Assembly: GCA_028275365.1 (NCBI GenBank)
Contig: JAPWUU010000003.1
Span: 1 to 64,000 of the forward strand
Length of the DNA stretch: 64,000 nucleotides
Direction of reading: 5' to 3'
Source: Candidatus Caldatribacterium sp.
GTDB lineage: Bacteria > Atribacterota > Atribacteria > Atribacterales > Caldatribacteriaceae
The notes under the pieces were generated by a model. That model had not been told where the DNA came from and did not search any database. It saw nothing but the letters and a program-made list of their open reading frames with translations. Position numbers and translations under genes: made by a program. Below are positions 24,419-32,993 of this stretch, one piece after another. The first letter of the stretch is position 1. Every line of letters starts with the position of its first letter.

Positions 24419-24940
24419 GTGAAGGAAGCCATCCTGGAAGTGGCGCGACTCATGGTGATTGCAGCGAAAACGGCACCGAAGGCAGTGGGAAAGGATTTTG
24501 TGACCGTGACCATTCTTGAGGGAGAAGCAGTGCAGAAGCTCGGAGAGGCCATGATCCGGTACGGGGAGGAAAGTGGAATCCGGGGGTTTATTCGTGACGG
24601 GAAAAACGTCCTTGACTCCCAGGCAGTGGTGCTTGTGGGCTTGAAGGATGCTCAACCTGCAGGGCTCAACTGTGGGGCCTGTGGCTTGGAACGGTGTGTG
24701 GATCTTGTTCCCAAGGAACAGAGGGAATTCAAGGGACCTCAATGCGTTATGCGACTTCTGGACCTGGGGATTGCCCTTGGGTCGGCGGTGAAGGTGGCCT
24801 CCCTTTTGAACGTGGACAACCGTATCATGTACCGTATTGGTGTTGTGGCAAGACGGGAGGGGTTGGTGTCCGATGACGTGGTCATGGGCATTCCCCTTTC
24901 GGCGTGGGGGAAGAACATCTATTTTGACCGGAAAGAATAA
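24419..24940 (+). CDS. DUF2148 ferredoxin-domain protein
   Basis: Protein of 173 residues containing the DUF2148 pattern: ILEVARLMVIAAKTAPKAVG at the N-terminus, VLVGLKDAQPAGLNCGACG, CVDLVP and a later conserved cysteine (PQCVMRLLDLGIALGSAV). The CGACGLERC motif may bind an iron-sulfur cluster. These proteins often stand near radical SAM or nitroreductase genes in anaerobes; the function is not known. GTG 24419 has AGGGAGGAT upstream. Confidence 0.82.
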   Translation: MKEAILEVARLMVIAAKTAPKAVGKDFVTVTILEGEAVQKLGEAMIRYGEESGIRGFIRDGKNVLDSQAVVLVGLKDAQPAGLNCGACGLERCVDLVPKEQREFKGPQCVMRLLDLGIALGSAVKVASLLNVDNRIMYRIGVVARREGLVSDDVVMGIPLSAWGKNIYFDRKE

Positions 24941-24951
24941 GGGGTGGGGAT

Positions 24952-25773
24952 ATGCAGTTTGGATTACGCATCCAGGATATCATTGGCCTTGTCCTTGCTG
25001 TGCTCATTGTGGCCATCCTCATCAGTATTGTGCTCATCCTCCGGGAGAATGCCCGGGAACGGAGGCTCTGGCGGGAAGAGGAGTACGAGGAAGAGGAACC
25101 GGAAAAACCGCGCTTGCGGCGAGCAGTAGCTTCCCGAAAAGAGGAAGAGCCCGAACGCGTTTTGAGGAAGCCACGTTTTGCTGCTCAGCGTGAAGCACAG
25201 AGAGAAGAGGAGGTGGCAGAAAGCGTTGAACCCCTGGAGTCTCAGGAGACGGTTGAGACTGTCCCTTTGGAAGAAATCCGGAGCGAGGAACCAAAGGAAG
25301 AGCCCAGGCAGGTTGTGCTTGAGCGGGCACTGCGAAAGCTCGAGGATCTGGGTCTGGATTTTGGGGCATTGAAGCCGGTCTTTGGTGAGGATGCCATTCA
25401 CTTTTCGCCTCTTTTGTGGGAGGTGAAAGAGGAGGTAAAATCGGGCAGGGAACTCGGCGACATTGTGATCCACACCGTTTTTCGGAGTCTTCCCGGGTAC
25501 TCTGCCGATGAAATCGTCGAGCGGTACCGTTCCGGGGACGTCTCGGTAGTCGAGAAGCTCGAAGCCCGGGTGAAGACCAGGGATGGTCGGAATTACCTCA
25601 TCGCCACAATGAGTCTTGCCCACTTTCAGGTTCCGGAACTCGACCGTCATTTCCGCCAGGGGAATCTCCGGGAGGACGAGTACGAACTCCTGAAGGCGTT
25701 GAAGTTTGTGGACCGGGCGACTAAAAAGGACTTTGCCCGAATGGTCTATGCTCGAATCATGGACGAAGACTGA
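24952..25773 (+). CDS. Membrane-anchored acidic protein, unknown
   Basis: Protein of 273 residues. One N-terminal membrane helix (about 9-31, IIGLVLAVLIVAILISIVLIL) is followed by a highly charged Glu/Arg-rich region (about 35-120) likely to be extended or coiled. A folded C-terminal domain of about 150 residues follows (RKLEDLGLDFGALKPVFGED, VYARIMDED at the end). I recognise no family. The layout, with a short periplasmic side, a single helix and a large cytoplasmic part, resembles EzrA- or scaffolding-type proteins only in a general way. It is followed by another single-helix coiled-coil gene. Confidence 0.75.
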   Translation: MQFGLRIQDIIGLVLAVLIVAILISIVLILRENARERRLWREEEYEEEEPEKPRLRRAVASRKEEEPERVLRKPRFAAQREAQREEEVAESVEPLESQETVETVPLEEIRSEEPKEEPRQVVLERALRKLEDLGLDFGALKPVFGEDAIHFSPLLWEVKEEVKSGRELGDIVIHTVFRSLPGYSADEIVERYRSGDVSVVEKLEARVKTRDGRNYLIATMSLAHFQVPELDRHFRQGNLREDEYELLKALKFVDRATKKDFARMVYARIMDED

Positions 25774-25776
25774 AAC

Positions 25777-25938
25777 GTGAGGCACCCCGTTCCGTCTCAA
25801 TTCTCTTTCCGGCGTCGGAAAGGACGAAACTGGTGTATTCTGGTCTTCGTCCTTTTGTGTGGTCTTCTCCTCCTCTTCCTCCTCCTTGGTCTCCTTCTTC
25901 CTCCTTCTGACGTGTTTTTCCCCCTGAGTGTGCTATAA
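25777..25938 (+). CDS. Possible 53-residue single-helix membrane peptide
   Basis: An open frame from GTG 25777, 3 bases after the previous stop. It gives a basic N-terminus (FRRRKGRNW) followed by a long Leu-rich hydrophobic segment (residues about 19-41) and a short tail. Its TAA stop lies inside the TATAAT promoter element of the next gene. No convincing ribosome binding site is present, and the hydrophobic part comes from a CTT/CTC pyrimidine tract, so chance is possible. Confidence 0.3.
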   Translation: MRHPVPSQFSFRRRKGRNWCILVFVLLCGLLLLFLLLGLLLPPSDVFFPLSVL

Positions 25939-25939
25939 T
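25931..25939 (+). promoter_or_regulatory. Extended -10 promoter for the coiled-coil gene
   Basis: TGCTATAAT, identical in its core to the sufC promoter (GTGTGCTATAAT), 34 bases before ATG 25974. No -35 is evident in the upstream pyrimidine-rich stretch. Confidence 0.6.
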
Positions 25940-25973
25940 TCAAGGGAAGCCCGAGAACGGAGGGGGTGTCACC

Positions 25974-28472
25974 TTGAAGAACTGGCTTGCCCTTATTATC
26001 GCTTTTCTTGCTCTTGGCGTCTCGCTGGTTGTGATTGTTTCGTTGACCGGTGTTTCTCGAGACGTCCGGAATATCGCTGGGAGAATGGTGGCAGTGGAAA
26101 AAGGTCTGGAAGAAACTCGTGCAGTTCCCCAGAGTATGGCCGAGATGGGGCAGAGGATTGCCGACCTTGAGGGACAGCTCAAAATGGTGAAAGGCCTTGA
26201 AGAGGAAATTCGTGCCCTCTCTGCTACCCTGGCCGAGAAAAGCCAAACTCTTGAGGATCTCTCCCGGGCAAGAAAAGCCATGGAATCCTCTCTGGCTCGT
26301 TTTGAGGAGAATCTGAACGCGTGGACTACAAAAGTCACGACCCTTGAAGAGACGGCGAAAAAACTGGAGGTTCTTCAGGAGTCTCTGAGGAATCTGGAGC
26401 AGAGTATTGCCGCTTTGAGTATTGATGAGCGCTTCTCCGCGCTTCTTCAGTACTTTGAGGGGAAGGTTCGAGAGCTTAAGCAGACGGTAGCGGACCTTTC
26501 GGGGAGGCTGGAAACCTCTGCAGCGCTCTCTCAGGAGGTGGAAGAGCTCAGGAGCACCCTTGTATCCACTCAGGGTGATGTCCAGCGCCTCCAGGGAGAA
26601 ATGCGTGAGCTCCTTGAGGAGAAGACCAGAACGCTTCAGGAGGATGTGGGAAAGGCGATAATCGCTCTTGAAGAGAAAGTTCGTGCTATGGAGCAGAGTA
26701 TTGCCGCTTTGAGTGTTGATGAGCGCTTCTCCGCGCTTCTTCAGTACTTCGAGGGGAAAATTCAGGAAGTGCGGGATGCCCTTTTTACGCTTCAGCAAGA
26801 GGTGACTGCCTGGAAAGAAAAGACGGTTCCCCTTGAGGTTTTTGAAAAGGCGCTGCAGACCCTTGAGGAGAAGTTCCAGTCTCTGGAGCAAGAGTTCACC
26901 GAGTACGAGAAAAAGACCGAGGAGAGCATGGGGAATCTTCGCGAGCTGCTTGGAGAGGTTCAGATCGCCCAGGAGGACTACGGCAGGAGGCTTGAGGAAA
27001 GCCTCCTGACCTTCTCACAGAAAATCACCGCTCTCGAAAAGGAACTCCAGGGTCTCTCGCAGTCGGTGGCGTCTTTTGGGGGAGACTTCGAGAAAGTCCA
27101 GGTGACATTCCAGGAATTCTCCCAGAGACTCAGTAATCTCCAGGAGAAACTCTTGGGTTTTGAGAGTGGTATGGATACCTGGAAAGAAACCACCCTGCAG
27201 TCTCTCCGGAAGGAAGTCGAGGCGTTGGCTGCTGCCTTACCTTCGCCTCAGGATCTCGAGGAAGTCCGTGCCGAAGTCGTCACGCTCCTTGAGGAGCGCG
27301 AGTCTCTCAGGGCACGTTTCCAGGAACTTGCAGCAGAGCAGGCGAATATCGTTCAGGAACTGGAGGGGAAAGGGAAAGATATTCTCGCTTTAAAGGAGAA
27401 AATCGCCACGCTCTCGGAGAAAGAAGAGGTGGCAAATCTGAGAGCTCAGCTTGCAATGCTTTTGGATGTCCAGAGTAATCTCGAGAACGCTCTCAAGAAG
27501 ACCGAAGAAAACATACGAGCTCTTGAGGCATCTTTGCAAGCGAAGGATGAGGAAGTTGCCAGGACTCTTGAGAAGCTCTTTGCTCAAGTTCAGGACCTCT
27601 CCCAGAGCCTGGAGTCTTTTGGACGACGTCTTGAAGAAGTTCACGCGCAGGGACAGGCGCTTTCCCCGGTTCGGGAAGACCTTGTCGAGATTCAGAAGAC
27701 CCTTGAGCTTCTCGATGCTCGTCTTGCGGAAATCGAAAAGTTCAGTAAAGAGATGCTCAGAGAAGACCTGAAAACCAGGGTTAAAGCCATAGAGGGTGAA
27801 ATTGCGACCCTGCAGGGGGAACTGGGGAAGGTTGCCGAAGAGTCACGAGCCTCCATTCCAGAGTTGCAAACCATCCGAAGTCTTCTTGAAAACCTTGAGA
27901 AGAACAAGGCCTCTCTTGAGGAACGTATCGAAGAACTCTACAGTCTCCTTGAGAGTGGCAAAAAGCGCGAGGAAATCGAGAAGGATATTGAATCGTTGCT
28001 CAGGGAAAAGGACACTCTGCAAGAAGAAATCAAACGTCTTGCTCAGGAGCGAATGGACCTTGAAGGAGAGCTTGGTCGCAGAAAAGAGGAGCTTGCCCGT
28101 ATTGACCGGGAACTTGAGGTTTTGCGGGCTCAGGAGGGTTCGGCAGAACGCATCCAGGAGCTTGAGCGAGAGCGAGAGGAGGCAGAAAAAGCAATCGACA
28201 GGCTCCAGCAAGAGCTCAAAGACAAAGAAGACCAGATTGAGGCTCTGCAGCGGAGGAATGAGGAGTTGTCTGCTCAGCTTGAGGAGGCGAAAAAGTTCAC
28301 CTCGTACGTCATCTTGCCCTGGGACAGCCTCTGGAAGATTGCTCGTCGATACTACCGGGATGGTCGAAAGTGGAGAATTATCTGGGAAGCCAACCGGGAG
28401 AAGATTCCCGATCCCGAGAAGCTCCAGCCTTATGTCGAGATCCGCATTCCTCGCGTTCCTGAGAATTCCTAA
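25974..28472 (+). CDS. Long coiled-coil protein with N-terminal membrane helix and C-terminal LysM-like domain
   Basis: Protein of 832 residues. One N-terminal membrane helix (about 4-26) is followed by almost 750 residues of heptad-like Leu/Glu/Lys-rich sequence, then a C-terminal LysM-like domain (about 780-828: YVILPWDSLWKIARRYYRDG, then IIWEANREKIPDPEKLQPYVEIRIP) that could bind peptidoglycan. An exported, membrane-anchored rod spanning the periplasm to the cell wall is a reasonable model. Two near-identical segments (from residues 142 and 240) show an internal duplication. AGGGGGTGTC precedes the ATG, and the gene has its own promoter. Confidence 0.8.
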   Translation: MKNWLALIIAFLALGVSLVVIVSLTGVSRDVRNIAGRMVAVEKGLEETRAVPQSMAEMGQRIADLEGQLKMVKGLEEEIRALSATLAEKSQTLEDLSRARKAMESSLARFEENLNAWTTKVTTLEETAKKLEVLQESLRNLEQSIAALSIDERFSALLQYFEGKVRELKQTVADLSGRLETSAALSQEVEELRSTLVSTQGDVQRLQGEMRELLEEKTRTLQEDVGKAIIALEEKVRAMEQSIAALSVDERFSALLQYFEGKIQEVRDALFTLQQEVTAWKEKTVPLEVFEKALQTLEEKFQSLEQEFTEYEKKTEESMGNLRELLGEVQIAQEDYGRRLEESLLTFSQKITALEKELQGLSQSVASFGGDFEKVQVTFQEFSQRLSNLQEKLLGFESGMDTWKETTLQSLRKEVEALAAALPSPQDLEEVRAEVVTLLEERESLRARFQELAAEQANIVQELEGKGKDILALKEKIATLSEKEEVANLRAQLAMLLDVQSNLENALKKTEENIRALEASLQAKDEEVARTLEKLFAQVQDLSQSLESFGRRLEEVHAQGQALSPVREDLVEIQKTLELLDARLAEIEKFSKEMLREDLKTRVKAIEGEIATLQGELGKVAEESRASIPELQTIRSLLENLEKNKASLEERIEELYSLLESGKKREEIEKDIESLLREKDTLQEEIKRLAQERMDLEGELGRRKEELARIDRELEVLRAQEGSAERIQELEREREEAEKAIDRLQQELKDKEDQIEALQRRNEELSAQLEEAKKFTSYVILPWDSLWKIARRYYRDGRKWRIIWEANREKIPDPEKLQPYVEIRIPRVPENS
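26397..26758 (+). repeat. Two 68-bp near-identical direct repeats inside the coiled-coil gene
   Basis: Copies at 26397-26464 and 26691-26758 differ at two positions only. They encode EQSIAALS(I/V)DERFSALLQYFEGK. The start-to-start distance is 294 bases, that is 98 codons or exactly 14 heptads, so the duplication keeps the coiled-coil register. Confidence 0.9.
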
Positions 28473-28502
28473 GGAAAGGGGCGAACCAAAGGGGGAGTGT
28501 CT

Positions 28503-29018
28503 ATGGACCTTTCTGAAGTCATTGCCACGCGCAGGAGCATTCGAAAGTTTCGAGCAGAAGATGTTGCCGACGAAGATGTGAAGGAAGTTCTCGAGGCGGC
28601 TCGTCTTGCGCCCTCGGCTAACAATCTGCAACCGTGGAAATTCATCGTGGTGCGGAACGAGAAAAAACGCCGCCTCATCGCGCAGGCCTGCTTTGGACAG
28701 GAATTCATTGGAGAAGCCCCAGTGGTGATTGTGGCCTGTGCCACGGGAAGAGGCGGGTGCATTGGGGGGTATATGGAGAGCTGGCCCGTTGACGTGGCCA
28801 TCGCGATGACGCATCTTGTGCTTGCGGCCTGGGCAAAAGGGCTGGGTACCTGCTGGATTGGGGCCTTTGACGAGGATCGCATCAAGGAAATCTGTCAGAT
28901 TCCTCCTGAGGTTCGGGTCGTTGCCGTGACTCCTCTGGGGTATCCGGTGAAAATCCCCCAGGCGACGACTCGCCGGCCTCTCGAGAAGATTTACTGTGAA
29001 GACGTCTTTGTCGAGTGA
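28503..29018 (+). CDS. Nitroreductase family protein
   Basis: FMN oxidoreductase of about 171 residues. The FMN-binding start is clear (VIATRRSIRKF, LAPSANNLQPWKFIVV), followed by VDVAIAMTHLVLAAWAKGLGTCWIGAFDE and VAVTPLGYPVKIP. It is a short, single-domain member; the physiological substrate is unknown and could be a quinone, flavin or nitro compound. ATG 28503 has AAAGGGGGAG 5 bases upstream; an in-frame GTG at 28497 is less likely. Confidence 0.9.
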   Translation: MDLSEVIATRRSIRKFRAEDVADEDVKEVLEAARLAPSANNLQPWKFIVVRNEKKRRLIAQACFGQEFIGEAPVVIVACATGRGGCIGGYMESWPVDVAIAMTHLVLAAWAKGLGTCWIGAFDEDRIKEICQIPPEVRVVAVTPLGYPVKIPQATTRRPLEKIYCEDVFVE

Positions 29019-29030
29019 TGGTGATGGATT

Positions 29031-29258
29031 TTGGGTGTGCTGCACCTTGAGATTGATGATATCGTGACCCTGAAGAAGACCCATCCCTGTGGAAGCCAGA
29101 AGTGGCGCATTGTGCGCCTTGGGGTGGATATTGGCATAAAGTGTCTGGGTTGCGGGCGCTTTGTGATGATTCCCCGGAGAAAGCTCGAGGGGAAGATCAG
29201 GGAGATTTACCGCCAGGGCCGCTGTCTCAAGCCGAAAGAGTGCATCATCGAGGTGTGA
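29031..29258 (+). CDS. DUF951 family protein (YyzM-like)
   Basis: Small protein of about 75 residues with the DUF951 pattern: VTLKKTHPCGSQKWRIVRLGVDIGIKC in pieces, LGCGRFVMIPRRKLEGKI. Three conserved cysteines (PCG, KCLGCG) may bind zinc. In Firmicutes the homologue lies beside ychF and rpsF, as it does here beside ychF, hinting at a translation-linked role. TTG 29031 or GTG 29037 is the start; neither has a strong ribosome binding site. Confidence 0.85.
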   Translation: MGVLHLEIDDIVTLKKTHPCGSQKWRIVRLGVDIGIKCLGCGRFVMIPRRKLEGKIREIYRQGRCLKPKECIIEV

Positions 29259-29259
29259 G

Positions 29260-30357
29260 ATGGGGCTTCAGGTTGGGATTGTTGGGCTCCCGAATTCGGG
29301 GAAAACGACGCTCTTCAACCTCCTCACGGGGGGTCATGCAGAGGTTGCGGGACACCCTTTTTCCACCGTTTCCCCCAACCGGGGTGTGGTGGCGGTTCCT
29401 GACAGGCGGCTCGAAGTGCTGACCCGTCTTCTCCATCCGCCCCAGGTCATTCCAGCGACCATAGAGTTCGTTGACGTGGCGGGGCTTGTGGAGGGAGCAA
29501 GCAAAGGAGAAGGACTGGGGAACCAATTCCTCAGCCATATACGGGCAGTGGATGCCGTAGTCGAGGTGCTCCGTTTCTTTCAAGACAGAAGCGTTCCCCA
29601 CGTCGCGGGGGATATCGACCCGCTTCGAGACCGGGATATCGTGGATACGGAACTCCTTCTCGCGGATCTCGAGGTTGTGGAACGACGCCTTGAAAAGCTC
29701 CGGGAACTTTCGCGGAAAACGAAGGATGAGCGCCTGAGAGAAGAGAAAGAGGTCCTGGAACAGTGCTTTACGGCGCTTTCTCAGGGTATTCCCGTGCGGG
29801 CAGTGGATTTCCCGCCTGGTGCGCGGGAAATCTTAAAGCCCTATCAGCTGATCACGGCCAAGCCCCTGCTTTATGTGGCCAATCTCGATGAAGAGGAGTC
29901 CTCCCGTCGCCTTTTCGAAGAGGTGCGAAAGCGTTTCGAAGAGGAAGGGCTTCCGCTCCTCCCGGTCTGGGCCAAACTCGAGGCAGAGCTTTCCGAGCTT
30001 GAAGAAGAAGAGCGAGAAGCCTTTCTTTTAGCATTTGGCATTCCTGGTCCGGGGTTTGTCCGTCTTGTAGAGGAAGCGTACCGGCTGCTCGGTCTCATCA
30101 CCTTTTACACGTATGGTGAGAAAGAACTCCGGGCACGGGAGCTCCCTCGGGGTACCAGGGCTCCCCAGGCTGCCGGGAAGGTCCACACGGACATGGAGCG
30201 GGGATTCATCAGGGCCGAGGTTGTTCATTTTGAGGACCTCGTGGCCTGTGGGTCTTTCGAGCGGGCCCGTCAGGAAGGACGTATCCGCCTGGAAGGGAGA
30301 GAATACGAGATTCAGGATGGGGATATCGTGTATTTCCGGTTCACTTCCCCTCGCTGA
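29260..30357 (+). CDS. ychF: Ribosome-associated ATPase/GTPase YchF
   Basis: Obg-like P-loop protein of 365 residues. GLPNSGKTTLFN (G1), FSTVSPNRG (G2), FVDVAGLVEGASKGEGLGNQFLSHIRAVDA (G3 region) and VANLDEEE (G4 with the NxxE-type change that makes YchF prefer ATP) are visible. A helical hairpin lies in the middle and a TGS domain in the last 80 residues (ITFYTYGEKELRA, MERGFIRAEVVHFEDLVACGS). It begins 1 base after the DUF951 stop and ends overlapping the convergent radical SAM gene. Confidence 0.95.
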   Translation: MGLQVGIVGLPNSGKTTLFNLLTGGHAEVAGHPFSTVSPNRGVVAVPDRRLEVLTRLLHPPQVIPATIEFVDVAGLVEGASKGEGLGNQFLSHIRAVDAVVEVLRFFQDRSVPHVAGDIDPLRDRDIVDTELLLADLEVVERRLEKLRELSRKTKDERLREEKEVLEQCFTALSQGIPVRAVDFPPGAREILKPYQLITAKPLLYVANLDEEESSRRLFEEVRKRFEEEGLPLLPVWAKLEAELSELEEEEREAFLLAFGIPGPGFVRLVEEAYRLLGLITFYTYGEKELRARELPRGTRAPQAAGKVHTDMERGFIRAEVVHFEDLVACGSFERARQEGRIRLEGREYEIQDGDIVYFRFTSPR

Positions 30358-31552
30358 GGTGGAATTCCCGGGCCATCCGTTCCTGGGTTTGCCACTGTCC
30401 TCTGAGCTTCCCCTCCTGGGCGAGTTTCCCCAGGAATTGCCTCATCCATCGAGGAATAGGGGTACCGGTTTTCTCTCCCCAGGGAGTTCCGGGAAGGGGC
30501 AAAAACGTGTGAGCGTGAACAATGGCCCCAAGACGAACGAGCTTCTCAATGAACTCTGCAGTGATGCGGAGGTCTTCCTCGGTCTCTTCGGGGCATCCGA
30601 AAATGAAGTCCACGTAAACCTGAAATCCCAAGCGGATGCTCGTCTCGCACGCTGAGAGAACGTCTTCAGGGGTATGCCCCCGCCCCATGAGGTTCAGAAG
30701 TCTCTGACTTCCTGACTGTGCTCCGATGACAATGCTCCGGTTGTCTGCGTACTGACGGACAAGGTGCAGGATTTCTTCCGAGACGAACTCCGGGCGAACT
30801 TCGGATGGGAAGGAACCGAAGAATATTCTCCCCTTTCGGCCGAGGAGTTCGCGAAGGCCTCTGAGAAGGTTTTCCAGGGCTTTGATATTTGGCCTTCGCC
30901 CATCCGGGGACCCATAGGCAAAGGCATTGGGGGTCACGAAGCGAAGGTCGATTCTCTCGCGTTGGCGCATCATACCGCGGACATGCTCAAGAATGGACTC
31001 AAGGCTTCGGTGCCGCATGGTTCGCCCAAAAATACGGGGGGTCTGGCAGAAGGCACACCCGAACGGGCATCCCCGACTGATTTCGATTGGCCCCAGGAAT
31101 CCCAGGTAGTACGGGAAAGAGGGAAAGCGTTCAAGGTGCGCCCTCTCACCCCTTATAGTCTGGGGCAGGGAAGGGAGGATACCCTCAAGGAACGCCTGAA
31201 CAATGGTGAGAAAGGCTATTTCTCCTTCTCCCTGAACGAGGAAGGTACTCCAGGGGGCAAAGTCCTGGGGGAGGGCTGTCGCGTGGGGACCACCACAGCA
31301 GGTGAAGACGTTAGGATAGCGCAGGAAATCCTGTAGAAGACGCTGGCGACGGTCTTTTTCGGGTGTCATGCTGGAGAGAACAAAAAGGGACACCCCGGAC
31401 TGGCGCAGAGCAAAAGCGAGTATTTCTTCCTCGGTAGTGCACAGTACCACACGTACTCTGGACCACAAGGGAGAAGAGGACAACGCTCCCAGAAGGGCGT
31501 TGATGCTCAGCCTGTTTTTGGGGCTGTAGAGAAACACCAGCGTTTTCTCCAT
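30341..31552 (-). CDS. B12-binding domain/radical SAM protein (MJ1487-like)
   Basis: Protein of about 403 residues with an N-terminal cobalamin-binding-like Rossmann domain (about 1-130: SLFVLSSMT, VFTCCGGPHATALP, FLVQGEGE) and a radical SAM core with ISRGCPFGCAFCQTPRIFG (CxxxCxxC). The C-terminal half has GAQSGSQRLLNLMGRGH and FIFGCPEETEEDL, typical of the MiaB/HemN-like branch. Its length and layout resemble the TIGR04013-type family of unknown role. ATG 31552 (or GTG 31555) stands only 9 bases after a TACAAT element, so the mRNA may be leaderless. Confidence 0.8.
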   Translation of the reverse strand: MEKTLVFLYSPKNRLSINALLGALSSSPLWSRVRVVLCTTEEEILAFALRQSGVSLFVLSSMTPEKDRRQRLLQDFLRYPNVFTCCGGPHATALPQDFAPWSTFLVQGEGEIAFLTIVQAFLEGILPSLPQTIRGERAHLERFPSFPYYLGFLGPIEISRGCPFGCAFCQTPRIFGRTMRHRSLESILEHVRGMMRQRERIDLRFVTPNAFAYGSPDGRRPNIKALENLLRGLRELLGRKGRIFFGSFPSEVRPEFVSEEILHLVRQYADNRSIVIGAQSGSQRLLNLMGRGHTPEDVLSACETSIRLGFQVYVDFIFGCPEETEEDLRITAEFIEKLVRLGAIVHAHTFLPLPGTPWGEKTGTPIPRWMRQFLGKLAQEGKLRGQWQTQERMAREFHLSEGK

Positions 31553-31561
31553 CACACCCTT

Positions 31562-31589
31562 ATTGTAAATCCCAGGAAGGGGAAAGCAA
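31562..31589 (-). promoter_or_regulatory. Promoter of the B12/radical SAM gene
   Basis: On the minus strand, TTGCTT (31589-31584) and TACAAT (31567-31562) have a 16-base spacer. Nine bases separate the -10 from ATG 31552, leaving at most a few bases of leader. Confidence 0.5.
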
Positions 31590-31605
31590 AGGCTTTTCGA
31601 AGTTA

Positions 31606-31614
31606 TGGTACAAT
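31606..31614 (+). promoter_or_regulatory. Extended -10 promoter for malic enzyme
   Basis: TGGTACAAT followed by GGGG, 38 bases before GTG 31653. It lies across the apparent in-frame ATG at 31605, which is therefore not a start. Confidence 0.55.
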
Positions 31615-31652
31615 GGGGCAGAATCGGGAGAGCAAAGGAGGACGGAGCATTC

Positions 31653-32993
31653 GTGGAAAGGAAGAGCGAGAGGGAGCTCCGGCGACCTTTTGAGGAATCT
31701 CTTCGTCTCCATGCCTTTTATCGGGGGAAAATCGAAACGCACCTGAAGTGTCCGGTGAGGAGCTACGAGGACTTCGCCCTCTGGTACACCCCGGGGGTAG
31801 CCGAGGTCTGCCGCCACATTGAGCGGAACCCCGGTCTCTCCTTTACTTATACGAGCCGCTGGAATACCGTGGCCGTGGTTTCCGACGGTTCACGGGTGCT
31901 CGGTCTTGGGAACATTGGTCCTGAAGCTGCTCTACCCGTTATGGAAGGTAAGGCGCTGCTTTTCCGTTACCTCGGAGGCGTAGATGCCGTTCCTCTGTGT
32001 CTGCGAGTTCCGAACCCTGATGCGCTGGTAGAAGCAGTGAAGATGCTCGAGCCAAGTTTTGGCGGGGTGAACCTTGAGGACATTGCTCAGCCTGCGTGCT
32101 TTTCCATTCTTGAGAGACTTCAGGAAGAACTGGAGATCCCGGTGTGGCACGATGACCAGCAGGGCACGGCTCTGGTAGTGCTTGCAGGGCTTTTGGGAGC
32201 TCTCGATGTCGTGGGGAAGAAAAGGGAGGATATCCGGGTTGCTCTTATTGGAGCAGGAGCATCCAATCTCCGCATTGCTTCACTCCTGATGAAAGCAGGG
32301 ATACGGGGGGAGAATATCGTCCTCTGTGACACAAAGGGTATCCTCCATCGAGATCGGGAGGATCTTGCAAAAACCAATCCCTGGAAGTGGCAGTTTTGTC
32401 TTGTGACCAACGGGGAGAACCTCAAAGGAGGGAAAAAAGAGGCCATCGAGGGTCGAGATGTGCTTATTGCGCTTTCGAGCCCTGGTCCTGGGGTCATCGA
32501 ACCCGAGTGGATTTCCCGGATGAACAGGGACCCAGTGGTTTTTGCCTGTGCGAATCCTGTGCCAGAGATCTGGCCCTGGGAGGCTAAGGAACACGGGGCG
32601 AGAATTGTGGCTACCGGACGGTCGGATTTCCCGAACCAGATCAACAACTCTCTTGGTTTTCCAGGTCTTTTCCGGGGTGTTCTGAGCGTCCAGGCCCGAA
32701 AGATTACCGACGAGATGTGTCTTGCTGCCGCTTTTGCACTGTACCATTTTGCGAAGAGGCGAGGTCTCCACGAGGAGTACATTATTCCGACCATGGACGA
32801 TTGGGAGGTTTACGTGGAAGAGGCTAAAGCTGTGGCCTCTGTTGCGGTGGAGCAGGGTCTTGCCCGCAGACCACGCTGTCCTGAAGAAGTGGAAGAAGAA
32901 GCCCGGAATCTCATTCTCCGGGCCCGGAAGATGGTGACTGAGGGGGTTCAAAACGGGACCATTCCTCTCCCCCCTGAAGGTGAGGGTGCGTGA
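31653..32993 (+). CDS. Malate dehydrogenase (oxaloacetate-decarboxylating), malic enzyme
   Basis: Malic enzyme of about 446 residues that decarboxylates malate to pyruvate with NAD(P). ALWYTPGVAEVC holds the catalytic tyrosine; WNTVAVVSDGSRVLGLGNIGPEAALPVMEGK is in pieces the family signature; VWHDDQQGTALV carries metal ligands; ALIGAGASNLRIA is the nucleotide fold. GTG 31653 has AAAGGAGGA about 11 bases upstream. It is directly coupled (GTGA) to fumarase, so the unit interconverts fumarate, malate and pyruvate. Confidence 0.93.
   Translation: MERKSERELRRPFEESLRLHAFYRGKIETHLKCPVRSYEDFALWYTPGVAEVCRHIERNPGLSFTYTSRWNTVAVVSDGSRVLGLGNIGPEAALPVMEGKALLFRYLGGVDAVPLCLRVPNPDALVEAVKMLEPSFGGVNLEDIAQPACFSILERLQEELEIPVWHDDQQGTALVVLAGLLGALDVVGKKREDIRVALIGAGASNLRIASLLMKAGIRGENIVLCDTKGILHRDREDLAKTNPWKWQFCLVTNGENLKGGKKEAIEGRDVLIALSSPGPGVIEPEWISRMNRDPVVFACANPVPEIWPWEAKEHGARIVATGRSDFPNQINNSLGFPGLFRGVLSVQARKITDEMCLAAAFALYHFAKRRGLHEEYIIPTMDDWEVYVEEAKAVASVAVEQGLARRPRCPEEVEEEARNLILRARKMVTEGVQNGTIPLPPEGEGA

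Noticed and set aside
25850-25920. Pyrimidine-rich tract as a repeat array
   Set aside because: CTT/CTC runs are irregular and have no fixed unit; better explained as low complexity or the hydrophobic codons of a small frame.
27843-29084. Minus-strand open frame of 413 codons
   Set aside because: Antisense to the coiled-coil and nitroreductase genes, which have clear protein features.
31605-31652. Upstream ATG as the start of malic enzyme
   Set aside because: It overlaps the TACAAT -10 element; GTG 31653 has a ribosome binding site.
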